Shown here one piece after another: positions 12,073 through 56,678 of a DNA stretch of 64,000 nt. Each line of letters begins with the position of its first letter. The first letter of the stretch is position 1. A model generated the notes under the pieces. That model made no database searches, was not told where the DNA came from, and worked only from the letters and a program-made list of their open reading frames with translations. Position numbers and translations under genes: made by a program. This DNA is from Brachynemurus nebulosus. Lineage: Eukaryota > Arthropoda > Insecta > Neuroptera > Myrmeleontidae. The stretch is taken from contig JAPWDM010000003.1 in assembly GCA_035578155.1 (NCBI GenBank), positions 22,346,916 through 22,410,915 on the forward strand. The letters run 5' to 3'.

Positions 12073-13425
12073 AGGTACCTAAGGCATTTAAGGCCCAGCG
12101 GGTAATAAGGCCCATTAGCTATATTTCTTACCAAGAAAAGTTCTCTAACTTATCAACAAGTTTAAAATGAACTTTCAATCATTTCAAAACCAGATACAAA
12201 AGTTGAGCTACTCAGAGTAAGAAACTCATGTCATATTTTAACAAACAAATTTAGAGGTTACATTTTCGTTCGTTGATATAAAAATCGTGCACATTGTGAG
12301 TGTTATATTAATGATTTTTTAAAGGTATGTTTCTTTCAAATTGTTATCAAAATTGAAAAAAATTAATATTCTTTAAGTTTTACATCAATTAATTTAGTTT
12401 ATTTCTAAAGTATTTATATAAAATGTATATAAGCATAAATATTAACATGTTGATAATAAGGCCCATGCAAATTTTGTTTGGGCTTTATTACCAACACAAT
12501 TAAAATCAAACACTACAAAGTCAAAGCAATTAAAACACGTCTGAAGTCATTAACAAATGAAGCAAAATTAGACGCACAACCATAAATTACTATAGTTACT
12601 CTAATATAAAAATAACAAAAAGGAAAAAGGACAAAAAACTAAGTACATTTAATTTTGATTTATTTGGTCAATTTGTTTAATGATCCCAGATGAGTTTTAG
12701 TTGGTTTGGTCGAATTTTTATTTTTATTCCTTAGTGTTTGGAAGTATGTCTGATAAAAAGAAGAGAGCGTTGTGGTCTGAGGAAGCACTGGCATCAGCCT
12801 TAAGCTATGTCACTCGACATGGCAATCAAAGAGAGGTTGCAAGGAAATTCGGAATTCTAAGAAGAACTCTTAGATTTAATATTTATTTATTTCGACTTAA
12901 TATATTCAAACACCTAGTACTTGACTTATTCGAAAAATATGATAAAAAACTTAAAAATTAAAAATAATGACTTAGGTAATTTTTTTTATTGTTGTTTTCA
13001 ATAACAGTCACGCAATCAAGCGGGATTCAAGGATTTTCGAAACTTTTTTGAACGTGTAAAAATAACAAAATATTTTGATATATAAGTTCAAATTATTCTT
13101 AAAGTATTTTCAAGTTCAAGTTATTCTTGAAGTAATTAAAATCCCCCAATTAATTTAAAAAAAAAAAATAATAAATGTACTATTTCAGACAGTTGTAATA
13201 GGTGGGCCTTATTTTCTACACCAGTCGGAAATAAGGCCCAGTTGCAGACACTTTTTAGAATTAAATTTTTGACTTGTATAATTACAAATTCATTAATTTT
13301 TTTAGGAATTTTTATCAAAAAATAAGTAAATTTTTATAATTAAATACTATATTTTTGATATTTTATAAGATATATAAATAATAAGCATATTTTGCTTAGG
13401 TGGGCCTTAATTGCCTTAGGTACCT
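12073..13425 (+). mobile_element. Inverted-repeat transposon with a psq/pogo-type DNA-binding exon
   Basis: Terminal inverted repeats 'aggtacctaaggcatttaag' (12073-12092) and its complement ending at 13425 continue through a shared 'aaggccca' phrase. TA lies directly outside both ends. Copies of 'aataaggccca' recur inside (near 12103, 12456 and 13231), probably as transposase-binding subterminal repeats. Only the N-terminal DNA-binding segment of a transposase remains. The element is about 1.35 kb, so it is internally deleted. Confidence 0.6.
12746..12961 (+). pseudogene. psq-type helix-turn-helix fragment of a pogo/Tigger/jerky-like transposase
   Basis: From the ATG at 12746 the frame reads MSDKKKRALWSEEALASALS, then YVTRHGNQREVARKFGILRRTLR. 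This has the pattern of the psq helix-turn-helix: W-S-E-E-A-L, then a helix, then the recognition helix 'REVARKFGI-RTLR'. That domain sits at the N-terminus of pogo-superfamily transposases and of host proteins derived from them. After about residue 45 the sequence becomes AT-rich and loses similarity, and it ends at residue 71. The DDE catalytic domain is absent, so the piece cannot be an active transposase. A domesticated DNA-binding protein is possible but unlikely given the flanking inverted repeats. Confidence 0.6.
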
Positions 13426-13429
13426 TATA

Positions 13430-14091
13430 GAATTGATTTGGGATTTTTACGCTGTTAGAAAGCTAAATTATTAAAGACTGACATAGTATATGTTAGGTTA
13501 CTAGGGTTCTACAGATCCAAAAAGCGTCTAAAATATACGGCTGGAACAGTCTTAAGCAAATTTTTTTTCAAATACTGTTGAGATCTAAAAGAGGTATAGG
13601 TGAGGTCCAAGATTTCACCAAGTTTTGCTCAAATATTATTGAGTTCCAAAAAAGTGAACGTGAGTTTAAAATTATTTTCCAGGGCTTTATGACCTTGAAA
13701 AGAATCCTTAATTGGAATGCTTCTAAAAGTACCAATATGGGTCAAAATGCGAAAGGGTCCCAAGGCATAGAAATTGAACATGCTGTTGAAATACGAAGAT
13801 GGCTACTTTAGAACTGCTTAATGAGTGAAGAGAAAAATTGTAACGGTACTTGTAGAGAGGTCTCAAGACATAGCTACGCCGCGCTATTGAAATGTAAAAA
13901 TAATTGGAGTAGAAATGTCGTTCGGGCGGGAGATCCGTGGGTCAGGTCACTGCTCTGAGGGTCCTATTTGAATGGAATATGTTGACTTTTTGAAAATGTA
14001 TTGGAATAAAATCGGATGACTGTGGTATTGGGCGGAATTTGACAATTTATTTGTCCCGTTCCGACTCCTAAATGGAAGTCATTGCAAAAAA
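13430..14091. other. Non-coding intergenic DNA
   Basis: No supported feature. The plus-strand frame at about 13578-13811 does not resemble any domain I know, and its repetitive phrase 'tgag(g/t)tccaa' suggests decayed repeat sequence. Confidence 0.35.
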
Positions 14092-15275
14092 TTCATATGA
14101 GTGAGAAATAACCTCTTCCCACGTATTTTACACTATATTTTTTCTACGACCACATTTTTTTTCGTAAAATTTAGATTAATATTTATTTAGATAAATAGTA
14201 AAATTTTTATTAATTCATAATGTCAGTAGATGTTCAAATTTTTACCAATGAATACTTTGAAACTATGGGAACAATAGGCAAGCTGCGTACTTTTAAATTT
14301 CGACTGTTGTGCCGCCTATCGTGAAAATAAGTCAACGTTGGCGTTCGCTATTATATTAAATGCATGTATAAATCTTTAAAAAATGTTTTACTAAATGAAT
14401 GAAGATGGTAATTATCATTTATTGTGGTTTTCAGTTCACCAAAATCGTTTTTTTCTACCTTAATTCAATATTCAAATATCAAATTTACAACTCATTTTTA
14501 AATAATTTACTTAAATGGAAACCTTTTGACAGATTCCCTTACGAAAATATCAATCTACTTATTGCATTAATTTTAAAATATAAAACAAATTTCTTTATTA
14601 TTGACAAAAATTAAAGATTTGTGGAATTATTTCATTCACTTATAGTACGTATTTTAAAATTTGAGTGCAATTTTCTTTAATTTTAATAATTATAACAAAC
14701 AGAATTGAAGTTCATTGAATACATATATGGGATGTCTATGAAAGTAAAATTTACGATAATCATTCTATAATCAAACGATTTTAAAAAGACGAATATTGTT
14801 ACACACTGTAAGTATTAATAATCACTTATTTTGTTACAACTAAGGTATATAAACAGCTAGTGTAGAAAAAAATCCTTGTAAATGAAAATATCTAACTGAA
14901 GAAATTCGTCTTCACTCGCGTAGATTAAAATAATATAAACTGACGAAAATTGTTTTGGGTAAAATAAAAATGCTAAAATTAATCATTTTAATTATCATTG
15001 GAAATTTTTTATTATTTTTTTGCCTTTATAATTTTGTTTTGATTAGCCTTTTACATTAGTATTTATAAATGTCAAACGCCAGTTTTGACAAAAATGCCAC
15101 TAGGGCGCACTACTCGAGCTACGCAGCTTGCCTATAATCAATAACCAACATAATTATGTATATTTTCATCACATATTTTCAGAATAATTTACTTAAATTT
15201 TAAATACACTAGTCGTAGAAAAAGTATGGTGTAAAATACGTGGGAAAAGCTTATTTCTCACTCATTTATGCATTG
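14092..15275. mobile_element. Foldback-type inverted-repeat element
   Basis: The block at 14092-14152 (including 'cccacgtattttacac' and 'ttctacgac') is repeated in inverted orientation at about 15212-15270 with a handful of mismatches. A second inner pair, 'ggcaagctgcgta' near 14278 and its complement near 15117, keeps the same symmetry. No target duplication or transposase could be read, so class and exact ends are uncertain. Confidence 0.45.
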
Positions 15276-16222
15276 TAATTTTCAACAAATTCATATTCGT
15301 GAGAAATAGGTCACTTTTCCTACTTATTGTACAATATACAATTTTAATGTAACTGTCAAACTTTTAAAAATTTGAGAATATTTTTCCATTTTTCGTTAAT
15401 TTGTTTTTTTTATTTTAATTCAGAATTGTAAAAAATATTGTATTGAACACGTGCAAAATAAGTAAGTTTGTGTTAATCGACTTGCGGCCTCGTTTGACAA
15501 ACTTGCAACTCGTGAAAAAAACACTTTCATTTTGCAACTTATTGCATACATAACTATTTAACGTATTAATTGCTTTAAATAATTCACGGATGACTTATAT
15601 TGCAAGTGTTGCAACGTTACTCTAGAAACGAACATGGTTTATTTAATTTTTTCCACGTGTAAAATATAGTACCAAATTGTTTCCATACCTTTTTCCAAAA
15701 AAAACCTTTTCGGAATTCCAGGGTTAAAATACACAGTTTAGTCCCTAACAATAGGGAGTAGAATGTAATTTTTAGTCCAAAGGGATTTTCAGTTTACTAG
15801 TATTTTCTTATGTGATCAGTGTTATTTATATATATTTACCTTATCTTAATTTATTCGAATTACATTTTATAGTTTTATTATAAGATTCATAGGTTTTACT
15901 AAAACAATGAAATCCTTCAAGTTCTAAAACAACACATTTAATTCCATCCCTTCCATTGACCATTTTGGCGCCCCCATAAATGTATTTGATTTCACGCTTA
16001 GAATTTCTATAATATGCGACATATACGATAATATTATTAGAAGTTAATCATCATTTTATTAGACACGTTAGATATACACATTTAGAGTTCATCACCGCTG
16101 CAGTAAAAGTGTCTGTATGTTTGTTTCTTTATTACTGTATTATCAATAATTGTAGAATAAAAACAAATATATTTTTGTAATCAATTTTTACTTTATTGTT
16201 GTGGTGTTTATGTTATATAATA
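15276..16222. other. KMO upstream intergenic region
   Basis: This holds the presumed promoter and 5' UTR of the KMO gene. The ATG context at 16223 is 'ataATGacc'. No TATA element or untranslated exon boundary is convincing, and no coding sequence was seen. Confidence 0.4.
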
Positions 16223-25783
<9,561 letters not shown>

Positions 25784-27170
25784 AAAAATTTTTTTTTTTT
25801 AAAAAATATTTTCCAAAATCAAAGTAGTTTAAGTAAGGTCTCTGAGATGAATGATTTGTTTTTAAAAGATTCAATATTTATTTATGATAAGAAGACAAAC
25901 ACTAGTATATCTGTTACAATTGAAAGCTAGCAGGGACTTGTTTGAATCTAAAAAGTGCCATATTTAATACATATATTTTTCGAATTGTCTTTCAAATTTT
26001 TGTACATTTTCGTAATAAATTTATATTTTATTAACGTTTCAAAATTATTTTAAAAAATAAATCTCACATATCCCTTAAGTTACTTTTGTCATCCAGAAAA
26101 ATTCTAAATTTTTATTAATGCTAATTGGATCTAGGAATATTCTAGAAAAAATATTTTTTCCAATGTTGAACAATTTGGCAGAAAATACTACCTTTAATAC
26201 CTAGCAACAGACACTAAAATAATTTATTTTTGCAATCCTGGGATCAAGATAAGGGGATTACAAATATTTTAAATGTTAACCAAGGCAACACTGACAAATA
26301 AATGAAAGATAGATAATTATATATCTTTTATATTCAATAAAAAGAGATAAATTGTAACTAAGAGGAATTTATGCTCTTTCTTTTAGTTAAAATTCTACTA
26401 TAAGAATTAAATCACTTTTAGTCTCGAGGTACTAAAAATACTTTTGTTTCCGTGTTTATCTGCAAGCAGAATTTATGTAAATGGTACCTTATTTAAAATA
26501 ATAAAAAAAATTCAAACTTGTAGGTAAAGACAAACAGTTACATTGTACTGTCCGGTTTGATTGATTTATCTTAGGTATACTTAATGTAATATTATTTCAG
26601 ACAAATTGAATGACATTTAAATAATTTTTTCCTTAATTTTTATAAATTATCCGGAATTGTAAAAAATAATATATACCCCATAGAACTACAGTGTTTCTTG
26701 TGTGAATTGTTGTCCTCTACCCTTTACAAGCCCTTTGACCACAAACTTCACACTCTAGATCAGTAGTCACACTTTTCCGTTGATATATAATTTATTATTA
26801 TTTATCTCTCTAAAGTAAGTAAAGTTCTCTCCTTATTTTAACTTAAAGATACATGACGTTTCTAATTAAACAATTAGTGGGTATTTTTATGTAAAATAGG
26901 TAAATTTTCGTCTATTATTGCTTAGTGCTTAGTAAGTAGTATTTTTAGTAAATTAGTTTTGTATAATACCTTTTGAAGTCAATTTTATCGAAAAGATTTT
27001 TTAATTTATGAAATAAATAAAACACTTATTATCAAGTAACCATTTTAAAATAATGTATTTACAAAAACAAATGCAAAAATTAATATCAGTCTAATCAGTA
27101 CACTAGTTTACTTTGTACAATTTCTCTTATACTGTACAAAAAATAATATAACGATTAATAATAATAAATA
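25784..27170. other. Convergent intergenic region between KMO and DGAT2
   Basis: This contains the 3' UTRs of both genes and no coding sequence. No transposon ends were recognised. Confidence 0.6.
26014..26019 (+). terminator. Polyadenylation signal of KMO (AATAAA)
   Basis: First canonical AATAAA downstream of the KMO stop codon, giving a 3' UTR of about 250 nt. Inferred from the motif alone. Confidence 0.45.
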
Positions 27171-29492
27171 CTATAAAATCACTAGTTTCGCCTTCTCTGG
27201 ATTCTCTAAATACTTGTATTTTTCCGTTTCGAATAATTCTATAATTGCTGCCGTGAATTTTTTATGATATTCGTTAACTTGTTGATCGGTTGGAAGGAAA
27301 ATTCTAGGCACCTCAACTGGTTTTCCAACTGAAATAATAAATCATAAAAAATTAACTGTACTTTTAATCAAAAAGACAAAACACCTTTGAAGACTTACCA
27401 ACAGTCGTAATTGGCCTGCGTTTTGGGACCAAACCATAATTGTATTGGAAAATGCCTCGACCAAGTGGAATGATAGGTGCAATCCCGGTTAAATTTTTCA
27501 ATTTGTTTTGTAGCCAACGTAATTTTGAACCTGGAGGATTATTTGGTTGATTGTAGATATCAATTTCACCGAACGAAAAAACAGGTACCAATGGAGATCT
27601 GAAAAATATTCACCATTAAATCGAAATCAGAAATTTAATGTTACAGGTTTTTCACTCCAATTTTGATCTTTTACAAATCAATTTCACCTCTTACAAATAA
27701 AATTTAACCGTTAGCAAATCAAATTCATCCTTTTTGCAAATCTGAAAATCAAGTATTTGTCCAAAATTATTTTACTTTTTTCTTGCATCTATCCTGTAAT
27801 GTTTCTCTTGTAAAAGCGAAACCAGGGCCTACGGAGGAGAACAGCCGGCGCTTTAGTATCGGGACCTTGGTCCCTCAAGGGCATTGATCCGGCCCGCTAA
27901 GCCATTTTTATCTAATTTTTGTTACTCTAGTAAAATCGATTTATAAACTGGACCTGGGATCTTTAAAAAAAAGTCGTAGAAAATACTTGAAGTAACCCTA
28001 AAGTGTCTAATTACTTGATGCTATACTATGGTTCTGTTTTGTGTATGTTTACATTCGCTAAAAACATTTAATTTCTAAAAGGATGAATTTGATTTGCAGA
28101 ATGTATATTACCCTTTTAAACTAACCCATTTTGTAGCGCAATTCGAATGAAACCTTTTCGTTTTTTCAAAACAATTTTGTATTCACCAGGTCGACCATAA
28201 AACGACTCTTCAGCACCACCCACTAACAAAGCGCAAAAATTGCCACCGCCTGGCTTACTTAATATATAATTCAAACTATCCTTTGACGATGCACAAGCAC
28301 CTAAAAATAAAAAAGGCATACTTTATTCAGAACCAAAAAAGAAAAAAAATGTTTGCTTATTTTTTGAATACAAACCAAAAGCAAAACTATATTCCCGGAA
28401 AAAAGGCGTATAAAAATGGGCTGTAAGAGTGGTAGGATAAACTTCAAAATCAGGAAATAGGTCATAAAATCCACTACAGTTTGTTGCAAAACAACTGAAG
28501 AAGCTTGTTGCCAATATTCCATGTGGATACGCGCAGAGTAAATAATTGCGTTTCGGATCAAATTCACTACCTTCAACTTTGGTCAATTTGATTGGAAAGT
28601 AGTCACGAAAGTAACGCCAAATCGCCCAGTTACGTACCCATTGTGATCTAGAAAAACATAATATGCTCAAAATTAAAAGAGAGACTAACGTATCTGAATA
28701 TTGGCGACGTAAAAATTATGCGAGCGTCTTTGGTAGTAAAATAGAAGTATAGGTATTATAGAAGTTATGTGCAGGCACTAGATTTTATATTGTCAATTAG
28801 AAATATGCCACCAAAAATGCGAGTAAAAATCTTTGTGTCGCAAATACATACTACAGTTATTTAATAGTGATATTGAAGGATTAATCGATTAATTGGTTTA
28901 GTCGACTACTTTTGTTTGAATTTAATCATTTTTCAGTTGGCTATTTTACGATTAATTTTTTTTTTCTGGATTTTGGTATTGAATAAGATTCTAAGAAATA
29001 ACAACCATGAAAATTTTTGTTAGTACCTATAATTTTTCATTTTTAAATTAATAACACGATATGACTCTAAATTTAAAAAAAAATTTTTTTCGAAGATAAA
29101 AGAAAATGTCTTTTTTGAAGTTTTGAAAAAAAAATAATATTTGTGAATTCGGCTAAAAATTAATCAATTAATCGACTATCGTACACTTGATGTTTTTAAC
29201 TAATAGTTAATTTTCTCTAAAAAAAAGAAAAAAACAACTCTTGTTGATTAATCTTACTATGACTTTACCTTCTACCACCTTTTTCACACGTTTCACGATC
29301 CCAATAAATCCATATACAATAAGGAATCAAATACCAACGATAACTTGAAAATAATAAGATATATACCGACCAAATTTGAAAAAACACAAAACTTAATATT
29401 GTTATAAACCAAAATATCACCGCCAGTGTTTGCAAACGTCGTTCAAACGGAATGATTAGTGGTGCAAACTTTATACCAAATATTTCACCCAT
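27171..29492 (-). CDS. Dgat2: DGAT2/MOGAT-family acyltransferase, 5 exons, complete
   Basis: ER-membrane acyl-CoA:acylglycerol acyltransferase of the DGAT2 family, making di- or triacylglycerol. Exons in coding order: 29492-29269, 28647-28376, 28300-28126, 27598-27399, 27328-27171; 1029 nt, 342 aa, close to the family norm. Intron phases agree throughout. Residues 20-50 hold hydrophobic segments forming the membrane hairpin. DRETCEKGGRR-SQWVRNWAIWRYF is at about 65-88, then RDYFPI. The catalytic motif reads YPHG at 115-118, where most family members have HPHG; the second His is kept. Later motifs are LLVGGAEESFYGRPGEY, RKGFIRIAL, and PLVPVFSFGE followed by DIYNQ. An acceptor (ttttag) lies only 4 nt before the ATG, so a 5' non-coding exon is expected. 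The donor at 30226-30221 is a candidate. Possible poly(A) motifs are at 27005-27000 (ATTAAA) and 26796-26791. DGAT2 versus MOGAT specificity cannot be told. Confidence 0.93.
27714..28098. mobile_element. MITE-like insert in DGAT2 intron 3
   Basis: 'gcaaatcaaattcatccttt' at 27714-27733 is repeated as its complement at about 28079-28098, bounding a 385-bp non-coding block between exons 3 and 4. An internal GC-rich stretch (27830-27905, 'cagggcctacgg...ggcccgc') may be a second, hAT-like remnant. No target duplication is clear. Confidence 0.45.
28878..29181. repeat. Inverted-repeat insert in DGAT2 intron 1
   Basis: 'gattaatcgattaattggtt' near 28878 and its approximate complement near 29157-29181 ('attaatcaattaatcgacta') bound about 300 bp of AT-rich non-coding sequence. 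It is probably an old MITE; no duplication was verified. Confidence 0.35.
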
Positions 29493-32400
29493 TATTCTAA
29501 AAACAAAATTAAATATTAATATGAATCAAACAAAAATCTTTTATTCATATTAATAAATCGTTTTTCCTTGTTTTAAATTACCTAAAAAAAATAAAGAAAA
29601 TTAAATTTATTTTTTTAAACTGGTCGTTTGTTATTAAACGCTTTAATACACAGCTGTATAAAACCAAATATCACTCACATTTATTTTTAAAAATATGAAA
29701 AATTACGTACAAACAAGATTCTCATAGATGTTTACCATGTGGCGATAATAACCAGAACTGTGTAAACAATTTAACAATATTATAAAAGTGGTATATAGAG
29801 GTATTTAATATTCATAAAAAAATAAAATTGACATCATACTACTAACCGCAGCGATATGCGTGAATTTACATATTATTACTTGAAAAATTTTAGAAAAACA
29901 GTACACAAAAATAATTCACCTTTTTGACTAAAAGTACATTAGTTAAATGAACTCGTGATCAATGATCAATCCAACAATACAAAATCGATTATTTTATCAT
30001 AAAAATGTGAAAAAATGTTACTTTGATACAGTGATATCATACAACAAATAAAAAGTAGCATTGATCTTCGGTTATATTAAGTATGATTTATTTAAATCAC
30101 TTATTCACATGTAAATCTAGCCTTCACTTACATTTTATTTAAATTACATTAATATTCGAAAAATGGGATTTTTAACTTAAAATTATTCCAAAAAATACCA
30201 AGGAAAAATGTGAATAAAAAACTTACCGTTAAATGCGTAGATGAATCTTACTAAAAATAAATATTTTTATTTCCTTAATTTGACAACTTTAATGTTATTC
30301 ATTGTATGTCAATTTTTTTTAAATTTAAATTAACTAAATAAATGTTTTAATTGTGATCTAAGCACATGGTTGGAAACGTTGAAAATAAATAACAAACACC
30401 GCTATACAAGGAATCACCGTCTTTCTATATACAAGGCTATTGTTAGATATTTTAAAATGTATAAATAAAATACCATTTAAAATAATATTCAGCTTTACTG
30501 TTGTCACAGAAATAAAAGGTCATGTTTACGGAATAACTTTTTGTTTTAAAATTTGACATGTTTACAAATTTGTTATTTATATTTTAGTAAATAGCTATTT
30601 ATGCAACAAAAAGCAAAATGAAGGTTTTTTTTTTGTCACGAATCGTAACAGTTGTCCAACGAGGCTTGTTGAGTTGAACAATTACGGAGAATTTTGTTTT
30701 GTACGTATTGCATACAATATATTCTGCAATTTTCATTAAATGGAAAAATTCAATGCAAAAAGATGATTTAAATCTATTATGAGACTGACATCTACATTAA
30801 AAAGATTAATTTAGCATGATTTTAAGTAATTCATGAATAACTATGACTTGTAACATTACTATGGAAACGAATATTATTTAAATTGAAAGAAATATTATGC
30901 AACATATTCCAAAAATAGTATATTATTCAATGAGCTAGTAATAATAGTTATTACTCACGAAGATGAAATTGCGACGAAGATGAGTGCCGTAATGTATCTG
31001 AGTGAGTAATAGCCATTGCAAGCAAGTAGAAAATTGTACTGTTTCTACGACTTTTTCCCTTTTTGATTTAAATAAAATTGAATATAAATTTTAAATCAAA
31101 AGAATAAAATTTTTAATCTATGTATCTCTAATTTCATTAAATGTTTGTATAATATGTACATATGGAAACGATCGAAACAAAATATAAACTACTTTGTTTA
31201 CTTGCACGTTACCAGGCAACATATGTAAATTGTAATTTGATACATATATTATACAGAAAACCAATGCCGGCCCATTGAATAATGGTTAATACGGTGATTT
31301 CATTGGTCAAAAGGTATTGAGTAATGGTCATTCCTCCTCACCTTTAAATAATGCCTAACTTTCTCAACAATTAACGGATATGTAATGAGAGTGTTCTTCA
31401 ACAAGAGTAGAAAAAATACCTGCTTTTATTATGCATGAAAAAAGTAAACTATTTTGACAATATCATAGACAAATATAAAATTTTTAATTCGGAATTGCAA
31501 AAAATTTTTGTAAGTACTTGTACCAGATAGATTTATACATACATATAAACTATCCTTAAATAATTTTAAAAAAATAAATAAATAAATAAATAAATAAAAA
31601 TTATTATCTTGCAAAACTGAAGAGATAAAATTACTTTTTTGCATACTTCCTAATTCCTTATAAAAATACAACCAAAAAAAAAAATGTAGATTTACCACAA
31701 ATTAAGCAGTGTGCTTCACAGTAATATCGTACGCCACTGTCAAGTTATTTCAAATTTCTAAAAAAATAAAACTCTTAATAAAATTTTGAACAAGATTATA
31801 AAGAATTTAATCGATATTGGAGAAAAATTTTTGCACATTTATCGCAAATTATCTATAATTTAAAATAAAAATAATTGTGTTTATCAATCTGTCGTTTATT
31901 TTGTTATAATACACACCTTTAATTATATTTTAAAAATAACTATATTACTGATAAAAATTACATAATACTATGTACGTGTTTTAACATTATCGGAATCTAA
32001 TAGCATTATCATATAAATTTGAGAAAAATTTATAAAATCTTTTGTAAATATTTATTCACGTAAAAATAATATAGACAATTATAATGCAATGAAGTAATTG
32101 TTGAAGTAATTGTCAACAATAATATACATACCATATAAATATTGTTGTTTTTATTGAGTTTCTCCTATTTTTTACTTCTTGATACATAAGATACTATGAA
32201 ACTTTTTTTAACAAAACCGGTTTTAATTGTATTTAAATAGAATGTACAAGTGTAGATGGCGTTTAAAATCGTGATCATGACTATGGCCATCACATCAACA
32301 TTTAATGAATCCCACCCACTTATTTCTATCATATTCATTTCTAGTGCTGTATCTACACTTAACTAGAGCTCGTGTGCGAGTTCTCTTCCCGCATATCAAA

Positions 32401-34167
32401 CAATGAGAGACATACCTCGGTAAGAGTGTGGAGTAATAGGTTTTTTTAAAAGGAAACAAAATATTAATTAAATGAAAATTATTTTATTTACAATCTAAAT
32501 TTTATAACATGTTATATTCGCAATAATAATAATAATAATAACGTATTCGAAATGACAACAAGCATCTTTAATTACTTATTTTTTAATTTTATTTACAATT
32601 ATGTAAATGGTGAAATATTTTTGGGCAACAATAAACATTTCCTATATGACTATAAAAAAAACGATATTTTCTTCTTTGTTTTTCTAATAACTTCAGTATA
32701 ACTGAAGATTATGTAATGAACTCCATTATATGAAGTGATCATCAATTAATATTTTCAGTCGACGATAAAACGGCATTATTTTTAAAAATAACTTATATGG
32801 AATTATTTACTGTCAAATAAAATTGAAATAATTTTCTGGAATATTTATTAAAGCGGAAAAAAATGATTTTAAAACTACAAAGCTTTGCTATAATTAATTA
32901 TATGTTTTCAAACACTACGTTTTCATGCAAGTAATTTTTATTAAATGTAGTTTTTAGTAGTACTACTAAGAATTTAATAGTTTTCGAAACAGAGCTTCTT
33001 TTGTATACTATCTTATGTACTGAACGGAAAGATGTCAGCACCAGTATACAAGAACGTTAGAATATATTTTTGTTACTAGTCAATTACTATCTTAAAATAT
33101 TACTGTTAATATGAATTTTCGTATATTGTAAGATAAATATTATTTTGAGTATATTTTGGTTCAAAAATACAATTTTTGCTTCTTTTAAAGAAAAATAGAT
33201 ATTATGAAGGGAGTATCTATAGAGGTAATGGATTCTCTTCTATGGTCAGTCTCTGTGTAATCCCTGAACTTGTAGTTTTAAAAACAATTTTTTTTAATAT
33301 AATTACAATTAAAATACTAATGACAAGACGGGTTAAATGAAAAAAATAGCTAAAAATGAATTTATTTTCCATATATAATTATTTAACAATTTTTAATTAA
33401 TTTGGATTTTCAAGAATAAAATTAATAATTATAAAAAATATATTGGATTCATTTTTTTATTTTTATAAAAATAAGTGTGATTTTTTTTTAATTTTAATTT
33501 TCTCACTTTAACTATTAATTTGTTATATAATAATATATAATTTTGGAATGATTTTTAAAAACTGTAAAATTCTATGAATTATTACACATCAGCGCATGCT
33601 TGAAAATCCTTTTTGAGTGTGTTAAATGCATTGACTAGATATGTACGTTATGATATTATTAAAAAAAGGAATGAATTATTTCTAAATTCTAAAAAAGGCA
33701 TATTTATAACGCTAATTTTATTAATTATCAATATTTTTTTTATTAAAATGAAAAAAAAAAAATTAAGTTACTAAAAAATTTTAATGGTCAAAAATGGAGG
33801 TTATTTAATTCAGAAATTATATTATTTATTTGTTAAATTAAAAATGTAAAACTTAAAATTAATTTAAGTAATTATTGCTTCCAATCATTGACATATGTCA
33901 AAATCTGAATTATCATAACCTCACAAATATAAAATTAGAACTATACGTTATCTATAGTTTTAAAAAATACGTATGGCGTGAAATAATTTTCTTCTTTTTG
34001 GTTAATTAGTAAAATCACAAGCTCCTAATAATGGCGAAAAGACCAAAATATAGTTTGTGTAACTAAGTTAAAACAGTATTTTATCTTTTCTTCTCATTTT
34101 TTTTTCTTTAAATTGGCACAGCATATACTTAGTAGCGCATTTTAAAATTTTAAACATGTACACATTT
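29493..34167. other. Intergenic region between DGAT2 and GDAP2
   Basis: This holds the DGAT2 promoter and a possible 5' untranslated exon ending at 30227. No coding exon was recognised. Short inverted phrases occur ('aagtgtagat' 32249 and complement near 32351), and there is a short (AAT)n run at 32524-32541. No RNA gene was seen. Confidence 0.4.
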
Positions 34168-34173
34168 TTTATT
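34168..34173 (-). terminator. Polyadenylation signal of GDAP2 (AATAAA)
   Basis: AATAAA on the minus strand, about 165 nt past the GDAP2 stop codon. Motif-based inference. Confidence 0.4.
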
Positions 34174-34338
34174 TGTTTCACTGACATCTTTTTTTGGAGT
34201 GGGATTGCCAACAATTGCATGTTTGCTTGCAATAATAATTTCATCTACAACTTTTTTTCTTTTTTTTCTTTTTTTTGACTTTTTTGTAACTAAAGAGTAT
34301 TTAATTAAATTGTATTGTGTACATCATACCGAATAAAA

Positions 34339-56382
<22,044 letters not shown>

Positions 56383-56678
56383 CTGTAACAACAACAAAAA
56401 GTAGGGTACATTAAGTGTTTTTTTTTTTTTACAGTGTAATTTGGAAAATATTTTAATAGTCCACAAAATGATAATGTTTTCATTTATTAATTCTGTCATT
56501 ACAATAAATTTAAAAAAAAATTGCAAGAAAAATATTCAATTGCTTCGTACACATTCATCGATGCAGACATCAATGAAATAAAAATTAAAAAATAAGTTTA
56601 AGCTTAATCGTGAGGTTCCTTAAAATCTCTCTTCATCCAGATTCGACTGTAAAGAAGTTATGAAGCAGATAGAATGAG

